Notes: generated by a model from the sequence alone, not told the origin. A DNA stretch of 64,000 nucleotides from Alopecurus myosuroides (GCA_028641055.1 CM054059.1:433880167-433944166), one strand, 5' to 3'; counted from the first letter of the stretch, positions 46,701 to 58,806 are shown. Numbers and translations are program-made.

Positions 46701-48096
46701 CAAGAAGATTGTGGATCACATCAAGGAGGGCAATGATAAGTTCAAGTCCTTCTCAATTGATGACAAGGGAACTGTGTTCTTCGAAGGACGCATAGCAGTC
46801 CCTCAGATTCAAAGTCTCAAGGATATCATTCTCAAGGAGGCTCATGAAACTCCTCTATCCATTCACCCTGGAAGTACAAAGATGTACCAGGATCTCAAGA
46901 CTCTGTATTGGTGGTCTGGCATGAAACGTGAAATTGCTAAATACGTTTCTGAATGCGATGTTTGTCAACGTGTTAAGGCAGTCCATCAGAAGACAGCAGG
47001 TCTACTCCAACCTCTGAAAATTCCTGAGTGGAAGTGGGACATGATTGAAATGGACTTCGTTACTGGGTTTCCAAAGTCCAGGAAAGGCAACGATGCAATC
47101 TTCGTTGTTATTGATCGTCTCACTAAGGTTGCTCACTTCTATGCTGTAAAGGAAACTATCTCAGCTAGCCAGTTAGCAGAGCTCTACACAGCAAAGGTTG
47201 TTCCCCTTCATGGTGTTCCATTGGAAATAAGCTCAGATCGTGGAAGTATCTTCACTTCTCATTTCTGGAAAAGCTTTCAAGAAGCATTGGGCACTAAACT
47301 TCTGTTCAGCACAGCTTACCACCCTCAGTCTCAGGGGCAAGTCGAAAGAGTCAATCAGATTCTCGAGGATATGCTCAGAGCATGTGGTCTCTCCTTTGGC
47401 ATGAAATGGGAGGATTGCCTTCCATATGCTGAATTCTCCTACAACAACAGCTACCAGGCAAGCCTAGGCATGGCACCATTTGAGGCACTGTATGGTCGCA
47501 GATGCAGGAGTCCAATCAATTGGTCTGGAGCTGGTGAACGTTCACTTTTAGGCCCTGACATTGTTAAGGAAGCCGAGGAGAAAGTTCGTATCATTCGTGA
47601 CAATCTCAGGATTGCTCAGTCTCGTCAGAAGAGCTATTATGATAGCAAGCACAGGGATATGGTCTATGCACCTGGTGATAAGGCATATCTCCGTGTAACT
47701 CCCCTCAGAGGCACTCATCGTTTTGGTGTGAAAGGAAAGCTTGCACCAAGATACATTGGCCCTTTCAACATCCTCTCAAGACGTGCAGAGAATGCTTATC
47801 GTCTTGAACTTCCAGAAAAACTATCCAAAGTGCACGATGTGTTCCACGTGTCACAACTCAAGAAGTGTTTCAAAGATCCACATCGTGCAGTTGATCATGA
47901 TTCCATCGAACTGCACGATGATCTATCTTATGAGGAGCACCCTATTCGTATTCTCGATGAGACCGAGCGTAAGACTCGCAACAAGAGCACCAAGTTCTTG
48001 AAAGTCCAATGGTCGCATCATTCTGATAAAGAGGCAACATGGGAGACCGAAGAGGATCTTCGCAAGAAGTATCCGGACCTGTTCATTTCTCAGTAG
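43708..48096 (+). CDS. Chr-A gag-pol polyprotein, intact
   Basis: One frame of 1462 codons. Gag capsid region ([36 protein letters not shown]), zinc knuckle [14 protein letters not shown] (from residue 290), aspartic protease [10 protein letters not shown] (Asp 373), RT with [22 protein letters not shown] and YLDD (Asp 686-687), RNase H ([30 protein letters not shown]), integrase with HHCC region (CDVCQRV) and DD35E (Asp 1116, Asp 1177, Glu 1213), GPF motif (RYIGPFNIL), and a C-terminal chromodomain-like part ([35 protein letters not shown]). The chromodomain fits a Tekay/Del chromovirus and would steer integration. No frameshift or stop is seen. A strong 3' splice site, TTTCTGTTCAG, sits right before the ATG. 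Confidence 0.97.
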   Translation: MPPTRNNPPPPPPMGELLAQMTQVVTQMAQIQANQQHNQNAPRVTIKDFLSLGPKAFVATREPLDADDWIRDVARALEIAHVAEEDKVKYATYLLKGQAATWWENYQAMRAGFPINWGCFKDAFLKHHIPDGLMEKMREEFCSLRQGKLDVLGYQNEFNRLARYAGDEVSTEAKKMARFRRGFNPELKYALTNIKCKDFVELVNTALNEENGRKAFEESRKHSREGGSSSNMTTPPQKRRIWVPNGAVTRAPNAQASPGFGPRPPNPFQMQGQRFPMGQPRPGPSRIVTCYKCKDTGHYADKCTQKQLPLPPRPNTNQAMVRAPPAKAFNSNNRPVGRNARVNHIKADKAEEAADVVLGILPVNSIPAKVLFDTGASHSFVSKIFAKAYNLVLVPLSNQMTVHSPGPQMLTSKISMDNEILIGGRVFLASLMLLGNSDIDVILGMDWLKTHKAKIDCAQKSITLSHTSGQIVYSPYGSTSVQLFSLDAKPLPAIENVPVVCEFPDVFPEELPGMPPDRAVEFVIELEPGTAPISKHPYKIAPPELKLLKEQIDMYMDKGFIQPSSSAWGCPTLFVAKKDQTKRLVVDYRPLNEKTIKNKYPLPRIDDLFDQLAGASIFSKLDLRMGYHQIKIRKEDIPKTAFTTRYGLYEYTVMSFGLTNAPATFSRLMNSVFHEYLDKFVVVYLDDILVYSKSEEEHGEHLRLTLMKLREHRLYAKFSKCEFWIPEVAYLGHIISAKGIAIDPEKVKAIVDWKPPKTVKQVRSFLGLASYCRRFVQNFSKIAKPLTDLTKKDKKFVWTPQCDESFNLLKTKLTSTPVLVGPDTTKPFQIFCDASLQGLGAVLMQERQVVAYASRQLNPHEQNYPTHDLELAAVVFALKKWRQYLLGNKTEIFSDHKSLKYIFTQPDLNLRQRRWIEKIKDFDLTISYTPGKANVMADALSRKSYCNNLMIMESQPPLHEEFQKLNLGLVPEGYLASLTASPTLEDKIRSEQLRDSEIKKIVDHIKEGNDKFKSFSIDDKGTVFFEGRIAVPQIQSLKDIILKEAHETPLSIHPGSTKMYQDLKTLYWWSGMKREIAKYVSECDVCQRVKAVHQKTAGLLQPLKIPEWKWDMIEMDFVTGFPKSRKGNDAIFVVIDRLTKVAHFYAVKETISASQLAELYTAKVVPLHGVPLEISSDRGSIFTSHFWKSFQEALGTKLLFSTAYHPQSQGQVERVNQILEDMLRACGLSFGMKWEDCLPYAEFSYNNSYQASLGMAPFEALYGRRCRSPINWSGAGERSLLGPDIVKEAEEKVRIIRDNLRIAQSRQKSYYDSKHRDMVYAPGDKAYLRVTPLRGTHRFGVKGKLAPRYIGPFNILSRRAENAYRLELPEKLSKVHDVFHVSQLKKCFKDPHRAVDHDSIELHDDLSYEEHPIRILDETERKTRNKSTKFLKVQWSHHSDKEATWETEEDLRKKYPDLFISQ

Positions 48097-48134
48097 GGAA
48101 TCTCGGGGCGCGATTCCTTCAAGGGGGGGCGTTT
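48097..48134 (+). other. Chr-A polypurine tract
   Basis: TCAAGGGGGGGCGTTTT directly before the 3' LTR (48118-48134); primes plus-strand DNA synthesis. The remaining few bases after the gag-pol stop are 3' UTR. Confidence 0.88.
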
Positions 48135-51100
48135 TGTAACATCCCAAGTATGAAAATACCCTAGAATGCTTTGTTCTTTGTTTTATTTCAAGCAATGCAT
48201 CATGTCATCATGTTTACTTATTGTTTGCATCTGTTTTCCATCTGTTTTATCATGTTTTCACAATTCAAATTCAAACCTTTTTCAAACCTGGTTTCATACT
48301 TGCTCTGTTACAACTATTGGAACCAAAATAACAAATTAAAACAACCCCTTTTATTCCTTGTTTTCCACTTCTCAAATTGTTGCTTTAATCAAACCAATTA
48401 TCAAATCAATTAAATCATTAACTCCTAAATCATTTTCCATTTCAAACCAAGTTTCAAATCAGCACTCTTTGAAAACATAACAATTCACCACTAATTGAAA
48501 TTCTTAAATCACTTTAAAAACCCTAGGGGAAAACCCTATGGAAAATGTTTTGTTTTACCAATATTGATTAATATTGCAATTTCATCTAAATTGGTTTAAT
48601 TTTAAAACAACAATCAAACAATAATTTTTTGGAAAACAAAAACTACCAAAAGGTTGCAATTTTCCACTAATAAATTTACCCTATTTTTGTTTCAAAAATT
48701 TCAGTAAACCACATCTTGTTTTGTTTCCATTTGCTCAAACTACAAAAAAAAACAGTGTACAAAAAAAAATAAAAGCAGGAGAGGGAGGAGAGCAGCAACT
48801 AGGCCCAGCCCGTTTATTTCCCTCTGGCCCGATAACCTTCCCCAACGTCGCTGTCTTCCACCTCCTTTTCTGACGTCAGGTGTACGAGCCCCTCCTCCAT
48901 CGTCGATCGCCTCCAGAGCCTCCCGATTTCGCGCCGTACTGACCCTGCCCCCTCCATAAAACACCGCAGCACCTCCTCCCGCCGCCGAAAACCCTAGCCA
49001 CCTTCTCCTCTGCGCCGCCAACTTCCTTCCTCTTCCCCCCAAGCTTTCTGCTTTCTCTGAAATCCACAACGATCTCTGAAACCAGTCCACCGAGCGCCAC
49101 CTCTTCCCCTCGTCGCCGGCCACACCCTCACCTCGAGGCGCCACCGCCACCGGGAATGGAACCGCCTACTTCCCCTCTTCCGGTTCGACATCGCGGTTGA
49201 GCCCGAGGAGGCTCCTAGCCTCGCCGCCGTCGACCTCTATCTGCCCGCCGTCAGAGCTGCAACCGCCCCGACTCCCTCTGTTCGACCCGCCGCGGTGAGC
49301 CCCCCGATCGCCTCCCTTCCCCTCGCCCTACGTCGCACGAGCAACCGCCCCTAGTCCCAACCCCCCAGCCTCGCACGCATCCGCTACGGCCTCACCGGCG
49401 CAGCACCAAGGTTTTCCTCGCCGGCGTTCGTATCTCTGTCAGAAGTTTCAGACAGCGAGTGCCGCTGAGATTCAGTTAAAATTTGCACTCTTTACCTTGT
49501 CTGCGCGTGTGTTTCAGACAACGAACCCGCACCAGCCGCACTGGTTGCAGGCGAACGCGCGCGAGCGAGAGAGCGAGGGTTCGACTCCTGGCTCTCTGGG
49601 ATTAAATCCCTTCTTTTTCCTCCTCGCTGATAGCTAGGGACCACCCGTCAGCCGCAGTGGCAGCCACGCGTGTGCGCTTCGCCACGTTGGCCACGGTCCC
49701 ACGGGGCAGTGGCTGGGGTTAGACCCCGTGGCTGTACCAAAATAATAAAACCTTTTCTGTTTTCCTTTCTAATTCTTTTAAATAACAGATTTGGATATAA
49801 AACTTCAAACCCTAATATCTTTTGTTTTATAAATCCAATAACCACAAACTTTATATCTATATTGATCTACATTTCCTAAACTTTCCAAATATCCAATTTG
49901 TATTCTGTTTTGAGTTTTCAAAATTCATTTAAATTTCAAATTTGACTAATTCAAATGCAAATTGAAATAATTCATAACTAATTCATACTGTTTCCAAATA
50001 ATTCAAATAAAATATGTTTTTCACACCTTTTTGAATACTCTATTCAAATATAAATTTTGTTTTCTGGTTTGAATAATTTAAATTGCCTAAACAATTTAAA
50101 TCTTGTTTAATTCAATTAAAAATTGTTTAATTTTGTTTAATTCATAAATAATTAATCCTAAGTCCAATTTCAAATTGTGAAACATGTAATCCAACTAAAA
50201 TTTGATAAAATTTTCAAATATAAAATTTGTAATTTGTTTTGCACACTTTAAATTGATGATAACAACATTTACTTGTGTGCCATGTTTAAGTAGCAAAATT
50301 CCAAATTTGATAAATGCCTTTCTAAATTGTTAACTATTATTCTAATTGCATTTAACTTGTTATCTTATTGTTCCTCATCATGCATGCATCATACTAAGTC
50401 ACTTACACATGATGCTTAGTGATAGAACAATTAATTCAACTCCAAGCTTGGGCTTCCATATGCATCCTTTTGCATATGGAATCCATTTAAACTTGTGTTT
50501 CATGTCAAGCAAGTTATTTTGTTGCATCTATTAAACATGACATGCATCATCCAATGTTTGTGCACTTATGCCATGTATTGATTGCCCGTCTTCCTTCGTT
50601 GTTGTTTTGCTTCTTCTCGATTAGACGACGACGTTGGTACCGACGAGCCTTACGACACCACTACTCAGGACCTAGCCCAGTACGAGGCTGAGCTGCCAGG
50701 CAAGTTATCACTCACATGAATCATTGAGTTCCTTTCCACACTTGTTGTCGATACTATCTTTTTGTCTACTATTGCTAGCCCTATGTATCGTTGCTTGTTC
50801 TCCGAACCCATCACATGATACCTTGAGCCATGATATTGCCACCACCTCCATACCTACAGCCATTGCTTGTGCCTGTTATTATCTAGCATGCTTAGGGTTG
50901 CTTTTACTCGAGTCTGTTATCGGTTACTACTGTTACTATCTTATTATCTTGTACCGGGGCTCGTTATTAATCAATCAATCCTGTTAATTGCTAATGGTAA
51001 TAATAATTTGATGATAAGGCACCGGCAGGAGGCCCATGAGTGGTTTTGGAGCCTGCTAGTGTCGACCCTAATAGGAAAAGGGTCTTGTCTACTGATCCAT

Positions 51101-52468
51101 GATGAGCGCACTACCCGCATTTGGGAAGCGAGTATGGGCGCCCCCCTCAACTTGACCTGATTCGCATCTCGTCCAAATCGCCTCATTTAGTTCGTGTTTT
51201 CCATTTGCCGCATGCATGTTTTTGCGAGCCCAGCGCAGGGTGGAACTTTCGTAGTCGGCATATAGGGGGACACGTTCTTAGAGTGCTATGAGGGTCCATT
51301 TTCTTCTGGGCTCGATTAGCCGTGCGCCCAAGGTGCTTTGGGCTTGATGCGAGGAATGGTTGGTTGTGTAGAGTACCCCGCTTGGTGGAAGTGCATTTCC
51401 ATCTGGCGGGTTATTCTTGAGTGTACGGCCAAATTGGTGCAACCCTGCAGGGATAATCTTCTCGAGAAGCCGTGTTTTCCGCGGTTATGGATTACTTGGT
51501 GAAAGTACTGGCTAACAAGTACTCAGGACAACTTCAACATAACTATCAACCATGTTTCACCCAATGATCAATAACCTGACTAGTAATAGGTTATTCACAC
51601 AAATAACTTGATTCATCTTAATCCAACTGTGTGAGTTATCCTCGGATTGCTTCTTTGGATAAGGGGCGAGATCCAGGATGGGTTTGGTTGAAGTTATCTT
51701 TCAGTTGGTTACAATCCTCGATCTTATCTTATCTGTTAGCCAGAACTTGTAGTTATATTCTGTAGTTGATTAGGGCAGCCAGCAGCAATTTTTATGTCAC
51801 CCTTTTCTTCCGTTGATCCCAAGCATCTATGCTTGTGTTGACGGGTAACTCCTTGATGAACTGTGAGTCTTGCTTGCCAGTACTTGGATGTACTGACCCC
51901 ATTGGGGCTGTGGTTTACGCAGAGTACTACTACGACTACGATGCTTCCCAGGATGGCTACTTTGTGGAGTTCGACGACGCTGCAGACGAGTAGTTAGCTG
52001 GACCAGGGCAGGATCCAGACCTACGTGGATGGGCTTCGCTTTTCTTTATTTTCTCCGGCTTCTTAAGCCATGGATTTGTCTGTACTCAGACCCTTTGATT
52101 GCTTCCGCTGTTGTAATGGATGATATGTTGGGACATGTGTCCTCTGGATGACTGTATTCGATATTTTCTGCCTTAGTGAAGGCCAGTTGCACTTATTTCA
52201 TTCTTTTGTGTCTTAGAGACATTCTGTGTTATCATTCGTACCAAACTGTTGACGTACCGTGCGTGTTTGATTATGAAGTACGTCGACAGTAGTGCCTTTA
52301 GGTTCCTAGCGGATAGTTTACTTCGACGGTGGAAGCAGGGCTTGTGTTGTCGCGCATAAGCGCAGGCCTACCAGGAAGCTAGGACGTGGGAGCATGTATG
52401 CCCCATAATCCAAGCACCTGACTTCCAGTTCGTGCGAAGAGTATCCTCTAGAAACCCTGGGTGCGACA
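48135..52468 (+). repeat. Chr-A 3' LTR
   Basis: 4334 bp, same length as the 5' LTR. Differences that I saw by eye are near 49305, 50217, 51741, 51901 and 52381. It contains the same exon-like segments (50625-50699 and 51923-51993). Confidence 0.97.
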
Positions 52469-53202
52469 GTTCATCCTCTGTCAATTCTTTGACATAGGGG
52501 AATATTGGAGAAGTTTCTCCGTCTTCTCTCTCTTCCTCTGGCGGAGGAGTTTTAGGGCTTCCCTGGCTATCGGCATCCGTGTTTTCAGCCGGTTTTGCCA
52601 TTAGTACTTCATGGAATCCCTCTTGAAGAGATTTAACCTTTCTTTTGAAGGCGTCCTCGTCTTCATCTTCGGAGTCAAAATCATCTGATCCGGTTTCTGA
52701 CTCTAATCTCGCCTCAATGGCGGCTAGCACAGAGTCAGCTTCCGAGTTCGTCTCTATGTTGACGGGTGTCGGATCTTCCACCTCTGTAGTGGGTTTGGTG
52801 TTTTCTGCCTCTTGCACGGGATTGCTTTCGTCCGTGTTTTCGGCGACCTCAGATTGCACCATACCGATAAAGTGTGAATCACTTTTATGTCGGTGATCTG
52901 AGCAAAACCCGGTATCGTAGTCATCTTCGACTGGGTATAGGGCGGGTGGGAAAAATTTGCTTCCACCGTAAAACCCCATGGCCTTTGCAGTTAGTCCGAT
53001 AAAGATATTTGCAGATCCTATCGGTAACACGCAGGCACTTACCAGATGATTTTGCACCGGTATGTAAGATCCATTTTCGAGGAAGCGTCCAACATCGTCG
53101 TCGAACTCCAGGCTTCAACCAGTTATGGAACTGTCGATTCCGCCTTGTATCCCAGATCGGAACTTAACGCCTGACTTCGCTGGCCCCACGGTGGGCGCCA
53201 AC
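52469..53202 (-). pseudogene. Tat-A gag N-terminal part and primer binding site
   Basis: Continues the gag frame of 35051-37967 across Chr-A: TSPIFPYVKELTEDE here, then PIKKPPSSKKK on the other side. N-terminal sequence includes SACVLPIGSANIFIGLTAKA and the acidic TGSDDFDSEDEDED. A TGA at 53115-53117 breaks the frame relative to Tat-B. The primer site for tRNA-Lys is the complement of 53184-53200 (TGGCGCCCACCGTGGGG on the minus strand). Confidence 0.88.
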
Positions 53203-53743
53203 TGTCAAGACATCGTAGTAGAATTCATAGACGGGGGTGCCATGAGACTACGGGTAGAGACGTGGGGGGACGTGGTTGTGCTAAGGACAAAGACACAGGG
53301 TTTACCCAGGTTCGGTACGTCCCAGTAATGTTGCGTTCCTACTCCTGCAATCTCACTATTCAGGACTAAAGCCTGTGTATACAAAGTACCATGTGAGGTT
53401 CTATTAGCTATTCGTCGAGGATCAACCTCTCGGCAAGTTAGCCAGTAGATTCTTGTCTATCTATCATGTCTCCCGTCCGGCTTTATATAATAGTCGGGTT
53501 AGGGCATACAGAGTAGGAAACCTAGAAGACTACGGTAACTATTAACTTGGGAAGTAAGGAATCCTCCTTCTACTCCAAGCCAGATCACGTGGACCGTGAT
53601 CCGGGTTCTTCTAGAATCCGGCTTCTGTGCGTCAGCTTACTGGGCCGCCCAATGGACCGTAGCCCACTACCATTTGGGCCACCCGGGTAATCCGGCACTT
53701 TAGACTACCATCTGATATACCCCTATTCAGTATATATCCGATA
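53203..53743 (-). repeat. Tat-A 5' LTR
   Basis: 541 bp; TGTCAAGACATCG ... TATATCCGATA. The terminal CA has become TA. TATA-like box intact (TTTATATAATAG, about 53482-53493). Partner of 5955-6494; about 5% divergent. Confidence 0.95.
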
Positions 53744-54580
53744 GTGCACTTCTATATTTCTAGCAGGAACAATATCTTTATAAGGTGCATGGTACTTGCT
53801 CAGTTCCTTTATAGGAATATCAAGATAGGAGGCAAAGGCTTTAAGACAATTTTCAAAGATTTGAGAATCAAGACCACTGATAGCAGTAACATTATAGAAA
53901 TCATCAGTTCCCATATAAGATTTAATGCATTCATAATCATAATCTATACCCGACTTTCTACCTTTGTCATTCTCACATCCTTTAGTGGTTTCTTGAATAC
54001 GGTCAAGAAGATCCCATTTAGCTTCTTCCTTCATACGTGTGAATGATCCAGAACAAGAAGCATCCAATAAATCCTTATCATGAAGAGAAAGCCTTGCATA
54101 AAAAATATTGATAACAATATTACTCGGAAGCTCATGAACAGGACATTTAAGCATTAATAACTTCATTATCCCCCAAGCTTGGGCAATACTCTCTCCATCA
54201 TGAGGCCAGAAATTATATATTTGATTCCGGTCTTCAAGAATCTCACTTGGAGGATAGAATTTAGAATAAAAGAGAGGTACAATTTCCTACCATCCAATAG
54301 ATTCACCAGTCTTCGGTAATTTAAACCATTCATCAGCTCTTCCTTTCAGGGATAAAAAGAATAATTTCCGTTGAACTTGATCCATTGTAATACCTGCACA
54401 CCTGAATAACTTGCATAATTCATGTCTAAAGAGCAAATGATCACCGGGATGGACAGTTCCATCTCCATAATAGCAGTTATCCATAACAGGTCCAACAATT
54501 TTCATAGGTATTTTATAAGGATCTAATTCAGAAGATAACGGGTCACCTACTACCCTAGCAGTAATAGTAGTAGTATTCCT
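53744..54580 (-). pseudogene. Ath-A gag
   Basis: Minus-strand frames 54685-54287 and 54166-53744 encode Gag: DHLLFRHELCKLFRCAG, QRKLFFLSLKGRADEWF (capsid motif), then VINIFYARLSLHDKDLLDAS and a C-terminal part ending in NIEVH, where Tat-A interrupts. A frame change and a stop separate the two parts near 54170-54290. The first residues of the longer frame lie in Chr-B (beyond about 54580), so the original N-terminus is lost. Confidence 0.85.
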
Positions 54581-57500
54581 TCTAACACCCGGGGGATTTC
54601 CCCCAATTAGATTTTGGTTGTTGTTTCTTTTCTTTTTTTTTGCATGGCATTGCATCACATGCATCAATTGCACCTTGGTTTGCAAATAAATTCAAAAAAG
54701 AAACAAAAAAAATTCAAATCAATCTAAATTTCCAAAACAATGCACCTGTGTTTTCAAACTCAAATTGTTTTTCAATAAAAATTGAATTGGAATTAATATT
54801 TGCTTGGTTAAATAAATCACCTTTTATTAAAACCCTAATTTGAGTTTCAAATTCAAATTCAAACAACCAATAAATATTTGAAATTTTGAAAAACAAAACT
54901 TGGTGCACTTGGGCATTCGATATGCTCAATGCAATAAAATTGTTTTCAAAAATTTTATAAAACCCTAAAACCCTTTCTTTCTCTCTTATCCCTTTGCTAC
55001 AAAAAAAATAAAAGAAAGAAAAAGAATAAAAAAAAACACCAGTGGGGAGGCAGGCCACAAAGGCCCACCTACAACCCACAGAGCAAACCCAGCCCACTCC
55101 CCACCTTCTTCTCCGTACGGACGCAGGAGAAAGCACGTGATCCCCCTGCTCATGTCGCTGGACCCCTCTCCCACCTGCTCCCCCTCCCCTATACCTACCC
55201 CTCAGCCTCCCAAACCCTAACCCTATCTCCCCTTCCTCCTTCCTCTCGGCCGCCGCCAAGCACCCTCCCTTCTTTCTCTGTTTTCCCCCCTGTCCCTGAA
55301 TTTTCTGAAGAAAAACAGGTGCCCGCCATGGCCGCGACTTGGAGCTCATGGCGCTGTCGCCTCGGTCACCGTCGAGCTTTCCTCGCGGCGGGAATGGAAC
55401 AAGGGCAGATCCCTCTCCGTCATCGCTGTCTCGGCCAGCCCGGGGAGGCTCCAGGACCATCGCGCCATGCTCGTCAAGTTGCCGTCCTCGTCGCCGTGCC
55501 TGTACAGCAGCACGTACATCGTCGTCATCCTCGATGTCTATGGTCGCCTTCGAGCCGTACGACTCCTCCGCGCCAACCAGGGTAAGCCTCCCCATCCCGG
55601 GACCTCTCCCCTACTCCCTCCTCGTGCTCTGGGAGCGGCGCCATCGAGCGCCGCCCGTTGCAGGTCGTCGGTCGCTGTCCGTCTGGCACCATCGCGTACA
55701 TGTTTTCGTCTTCAGTTCCGTCAGGCAAAACCACGCGATTCTACACTTCATCCTGTATCGGACCTATATCCTATCACAAGACGCAGCAGTAGCCCAGTGG
55801 CTATGCACCCACCTCCGCACTCCCTGGAGAGCCGGGTTCGAATCCCACCCGTGGCAAAGCCACCTCTTTTTTTGGCCATTTTCTTTTATCCTCGAAATCC
55901 AGAAAAACAGAACTAAATCTTTATTTGTAAAATCAATAACAAATTGAAAAATGCTCCAATTTCAATGATTCAAATTTCTATGGATTCAGCATCTTGTGCT
56001 CTTTCTGTTAGTAACAAAGTTGCAACATGTTTCTGTAATAAATTTTGCACTAAATAATTAAATACAGAAAAGGCTATTAAAATTTGAAACTTTGGAAATT
56101 CATAACTTTAGTTCTGTTCACCCAAATTGAGCAAACTTGGGCTCTAAAATTTTGTCTTAACAAACTCTACACAGTGGTATTTTATTTGGTCACAATTGAA
56201 TTAAATTTGAACATGTTTCCTCCTGTTTACTAAAAGGGGCAGAATAAAAAATGCTTATAAATAATTCAAATGAACTCCAAATTTAAAATGTAAAATATGG
56301 TTTCCATGCAAAATTGAACAAGCTTTCCAAATATAAACTTTGTTTTCTGTTTTGAATAAATTAAATTGATGAAAACAACTATTTCTTAATTAATGCATTT
56401 AAAATTGTCAATTTAATAACTTGCCCATCTAAAATCCAAATTCAACAAATGAAATATGTATTCCATCTAAAATTTTGTGTTCTTTCCAAATATAAATTTT
56501 GTTATCTATTTTAAACATTTAAAATTGGTGAAAACAACAAATGTTTGTTTAAATCATTTAAAATGCCAAAGTTCATAACTTAATAAATAAAATTCCAAAC
56601 TTGGTAAACAACCTATCAAACTGAAACTATTGTTGTTTTCTTATTGTTTTCATCATCCATGCATCATTCTAATCAACTTTCACATGATGGTTATTTGTAA
56701 ATCATTTAATTCAACATTAATTCATGGGCTTTTCCATATGCAATCCAAATTGCATATGGGCCCATTTAAATATGTTTACCATGTCAACTAGTTATCTTTG
56801 ATGCATCCTTAAACTTGTCATGCATCCATATCTTGATCATGCTGGATCTTTTGCCGTAGAAGTAATTATGGCATCCGGTGTTTGTTCTAGCTCGTTGCTT
56901 CTTCGCGGATAGGACGTTGAGATGATGTGAGCAACGACACGTTTGCGGATGTACCTCTACTTGCTGGATCTCAGGCAAGTATACTCACTTGCTGCCTATG
57001 GCTGCCTTTCATCACTTGTTACCGATTCTTTCCGTCGTCCTTATGCTAGCCTTATGATTCGATGCTTGTGTTCCGATCCCATCACATGTTTACCCTGCTG
57101 CCACGATATTGCCTTACCTCCACACCTATAACCCTGTTGTATGTTGGCATGTGTCGTACTAGCATGCTTAGGTTTGTTTGCGCTCTAGTCCTGTTGTCCT
57201 TTGTTCTATCACCTGTTTAGTTGATAGTTGGGCTTGTCTTAACCAACAACATGTTAATATTTTGGGTAATATTAATTTGATGATAAGGCACCGGTAGGAG
57301 GCTCGGCGTGGTTTTGAGGCCTGCTAGTGTCGAACTTAATTAGGAAAAGGGTCTTGTCCTCCGATACATGATGAGCGCACTAACCGCATGTGGGAAGCGA
57401 GTATGGGCTCCCCTCGCAATTCTGATTCGATTCGCATCTCGTCCAAATCGCCACACTTAGTTCGGGCTTTCCATTTGATGCATGCATATGCAGGTGCGAG

Positions 57501-58330
57501 CCCTTGGCGCCAGGGTGGAACTTTTGTAGTAGGCATTTAGGGCGGCGTGGTCTTCCAGTGCTATGAGGGTCCCCCTTTTCTTCGTGGGGGCTCGATTAGC
57601 CGCGCACGCACAACACGTGGTTCTTTGGGCTTGATGCGAAGAAGAGTTGGGTTGTGTTGAGTGCCTCGCTTGGTGGAAGGGCCTTTCCATCTGGCGGGTC
57701 ATTCTTACGTGTACGGCCAAATTGGTGCATCCCTGCAGGGTTAATCTTCTCGAGAAGCCGTGTTGTCCGCGGTTATGGATGACTTGGTGAAAGTGCTGGT
57801 TAACAAGTACTCAGACAACTTACACTTAACGATGATAACTTGACTAGTAATATAGATTACCTCCACCATAAAAATGAATGTCACTTTAATCAACAGTGTG
57901 AGTTTCCTTGGGTTGCTTCCTTAGTAGGGGGTAACACTGGATGGGTATTGTTTGGTGAGTAGTTATAGTTGGTTTTGTCGCGCTATCTTATCCCTTTCTT
58001 TTAGTCGGATGTTGTAGCGTGTCTCTGTAGTTAGTTAGTGCAGCCCGTTGCCGCTTCTTTGCAATAATCCCTTCCTTTCCGTTGTACCCAAAGTATTTGT
58101 ATCTTGTGATGATTGGTTACGCTGGTATCTTGTGAGTATGGTTTATCCACTTGCCAGTACTTAACCGTACTGACCCACGAATCCATTTCGTGGCTGCATA
58201 TTCCACATTGCAGTCAACAGGTTTGAAGTCTGACGACGTTAGCTTGGGAATCCCTCCGGCTTGGCCTGGGCAGGGATTGGACGCCATCGGTTATCTTCAG
58301 GACTCTTAGTCCAATTTGTATCTTGTCCGT
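54581..58330 (+). repeat. Chr-B: long LTR related to Chr-A, 3' end cut by Tat-C
   Basis: Starts TCTAACACCCGGGGG, which resembles the TGTAACA(T/C)CC start of chromovirus LTRs with one base changed. It follows the same layout as the Chr-A LTR: AT-rich start, GC-rich part (55060-55700), AT-rich part (55900-56800), a short exon-like segment 56913-56974 followed by AG/GCAAGT, a conserved block (57269-57790) and CAG acceptor (about 58213). Sequence is clearly diverged from Chr-A outside the block. The last part, equivalent to about 430 bases of Chr-A, is missing because Tat-C begins at 58331. No internal region is visible, so it may be a solo or truncated LTR. A 202-codon frame (55339-55947) is GC-rich and unconvincing. 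Confidence 0.8.
55783..55873 (+). other. tRNA-like Pol III module in the Chr-B LTR
   Basis: An A box-like TAGCCCAGTGG (55790-55800) and a perfect B box GGTTCGAATCC (55835-55845) are 45 bases apart, followed by seven T's (55867-55873), a Pol III terminator. The acceptor stem does not pair, so it is not a functional tRNA. It may be a SINE-like or tRNA-derived relic. Confidence 0.55.
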
Positions 58331-58806
58331 TGATGGAGGGATACTAACCCGGTAGGCCAACTCCAAGGCATAACCCGGCCCAAAGGACGCTGCGCAAGAT
58401 CCGGTTAAGGATAAAGAAACTTCTGGAAGGCCCAAGTTTGTAGGCCCCGTAACCCGGATTGTGGGCTATGGTAAAGGAAAGTTAGAGTTTGTATGCGGTG
58501 TCCGGGTAGGATTCAGGGTGCGCCTTGGAGAGTAAGCCAGGGGGTACGGGTGCTTTATAAACCGACCCCTAGGTCTAGTTGAGACAGATCTAAGAACCCT
58601 AGCAGTACCGCTTGATATCGAGCATCCAGTGTATACGAGAGATCGAGTTAATATATTAAGATCGGAGACTCGGCGACTTGATTACCGGCTACCAGATCGA
58701 GTTCCATCATGTTTTCCTCTAAGCTAAACCCTCTCCCAAACGCATGTGTCGTCTTGCCCCAAGATCAGTTACCCCCGGTAACGTCTGCCGTGGTTATCCC
58801 ACGACA
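58331..58806 (+). repeat. Tat-C 5' LTR
   Basis: 476 bp with TG...CA ends; the right edge is fixed by the adjacent primer site, the left edge by loss of similarity to the Chr-A LTR. TATA box TATAAACC at 58556-58563. The start is less certain than the end because the second LTR is not seen. Confidence 0.75.

Larger units (their letters stand above)
37968..52468 (+). mobile_element. Chr-A: intact young chromovirus (Tekay/Del-like) with 4.3 kb LTRs
   Basis: LTRs are 37968-42301 and 48135-52468, both exactly 4334 bp, TGTAACATCCC...GGTGCGACA, flanked by TSD GTTCA (37963-37967 and 52469-52473). Inside: initiator-tRNA-Met primer site, an extra ORF (42605-43495), gag-pol (43708-48096) and a polypurine tract (48118-48134). 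By eye the LTRs differ at about five sites (about 0.1%), so insertion is recent. It splits the gag of Tat-A exactly; the uninterrupted equivalent is at 23233 in Tat-B. All domains are intact, so it could be autonomous. Confidence 0.97.
5955..53743 (-). mobile_element. Tat-A: Tat-lineage Ty3/gypsy retrotransposon, disrupted by three insertions
   Basis: The element is bounded by LTRs 5955-6494 and 53203-53743 and by a perfect TSD (GTGCA at 5950-5954 and 53744-53748). On the minus strand the order is 5' LTR, primer site for tRNA-Lys, gag-protease, RT, RNase H domains, integrase; then a convergent plus-strand gene and the 3' LTR. It is split by Ath-B (7089-27152), a retroposon (30357-31329) and Chr-A (37968-52468). 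By eye its LTRs differ at about 27 of 540 positions (about 5%), the most diverged measurable pair here, consistent with its outer position. Tat lineage is inferred from the RT, the extra RNase H and the antisense gene. Confidence 0.95.
1553..54580 (-). mobile_element. Ath-A: decayed Athila-like Ty3/gypsy element, host of the nest
   Basis: This is the oldest layer. The left arm (1553-5954) holds LTR-like sequence and pol; the right arm (53744-54580) holds gag. Everything from 5955 to 53743 is a later insertion, Tat-A, flanked by GTGCA at 5950-5954 and 53744-53748. Protein reading continues across the gap: the gag frame ending IEVH on the right resumes as VVNPAVPEPY on the left. The 5' end of Ath-A is lost because the Chr-B LTR begins at about 54581. 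Numerous frameshifts and an altered RT active site show it is dead. Assignment to the Athila lineage rests on RT and gag sequence style. Confidence 0.85.

Noticed and set aside
54714..55595. 293-codon minus-strand ORF across the start of Chr-B
   Set aside because: Spans AT-rich and GC-rich LTR parts with a sudden change of composition; no domain; antisense to the LTR layout shared with Chr-A.
55783..55860. A functional tRNA gene
   Set aside because: Boxes fit but acceptor and part of the T stem do not pair, so it is listed only as tRNA-like.
55339..55947. 202-codon ORF in the Chr-B LTR
   Set aside because: Ser/Arg/Pro-rich translation of GC-rich sequence; not matched in the related Chr-A LTR and several overlapping frames are also open.
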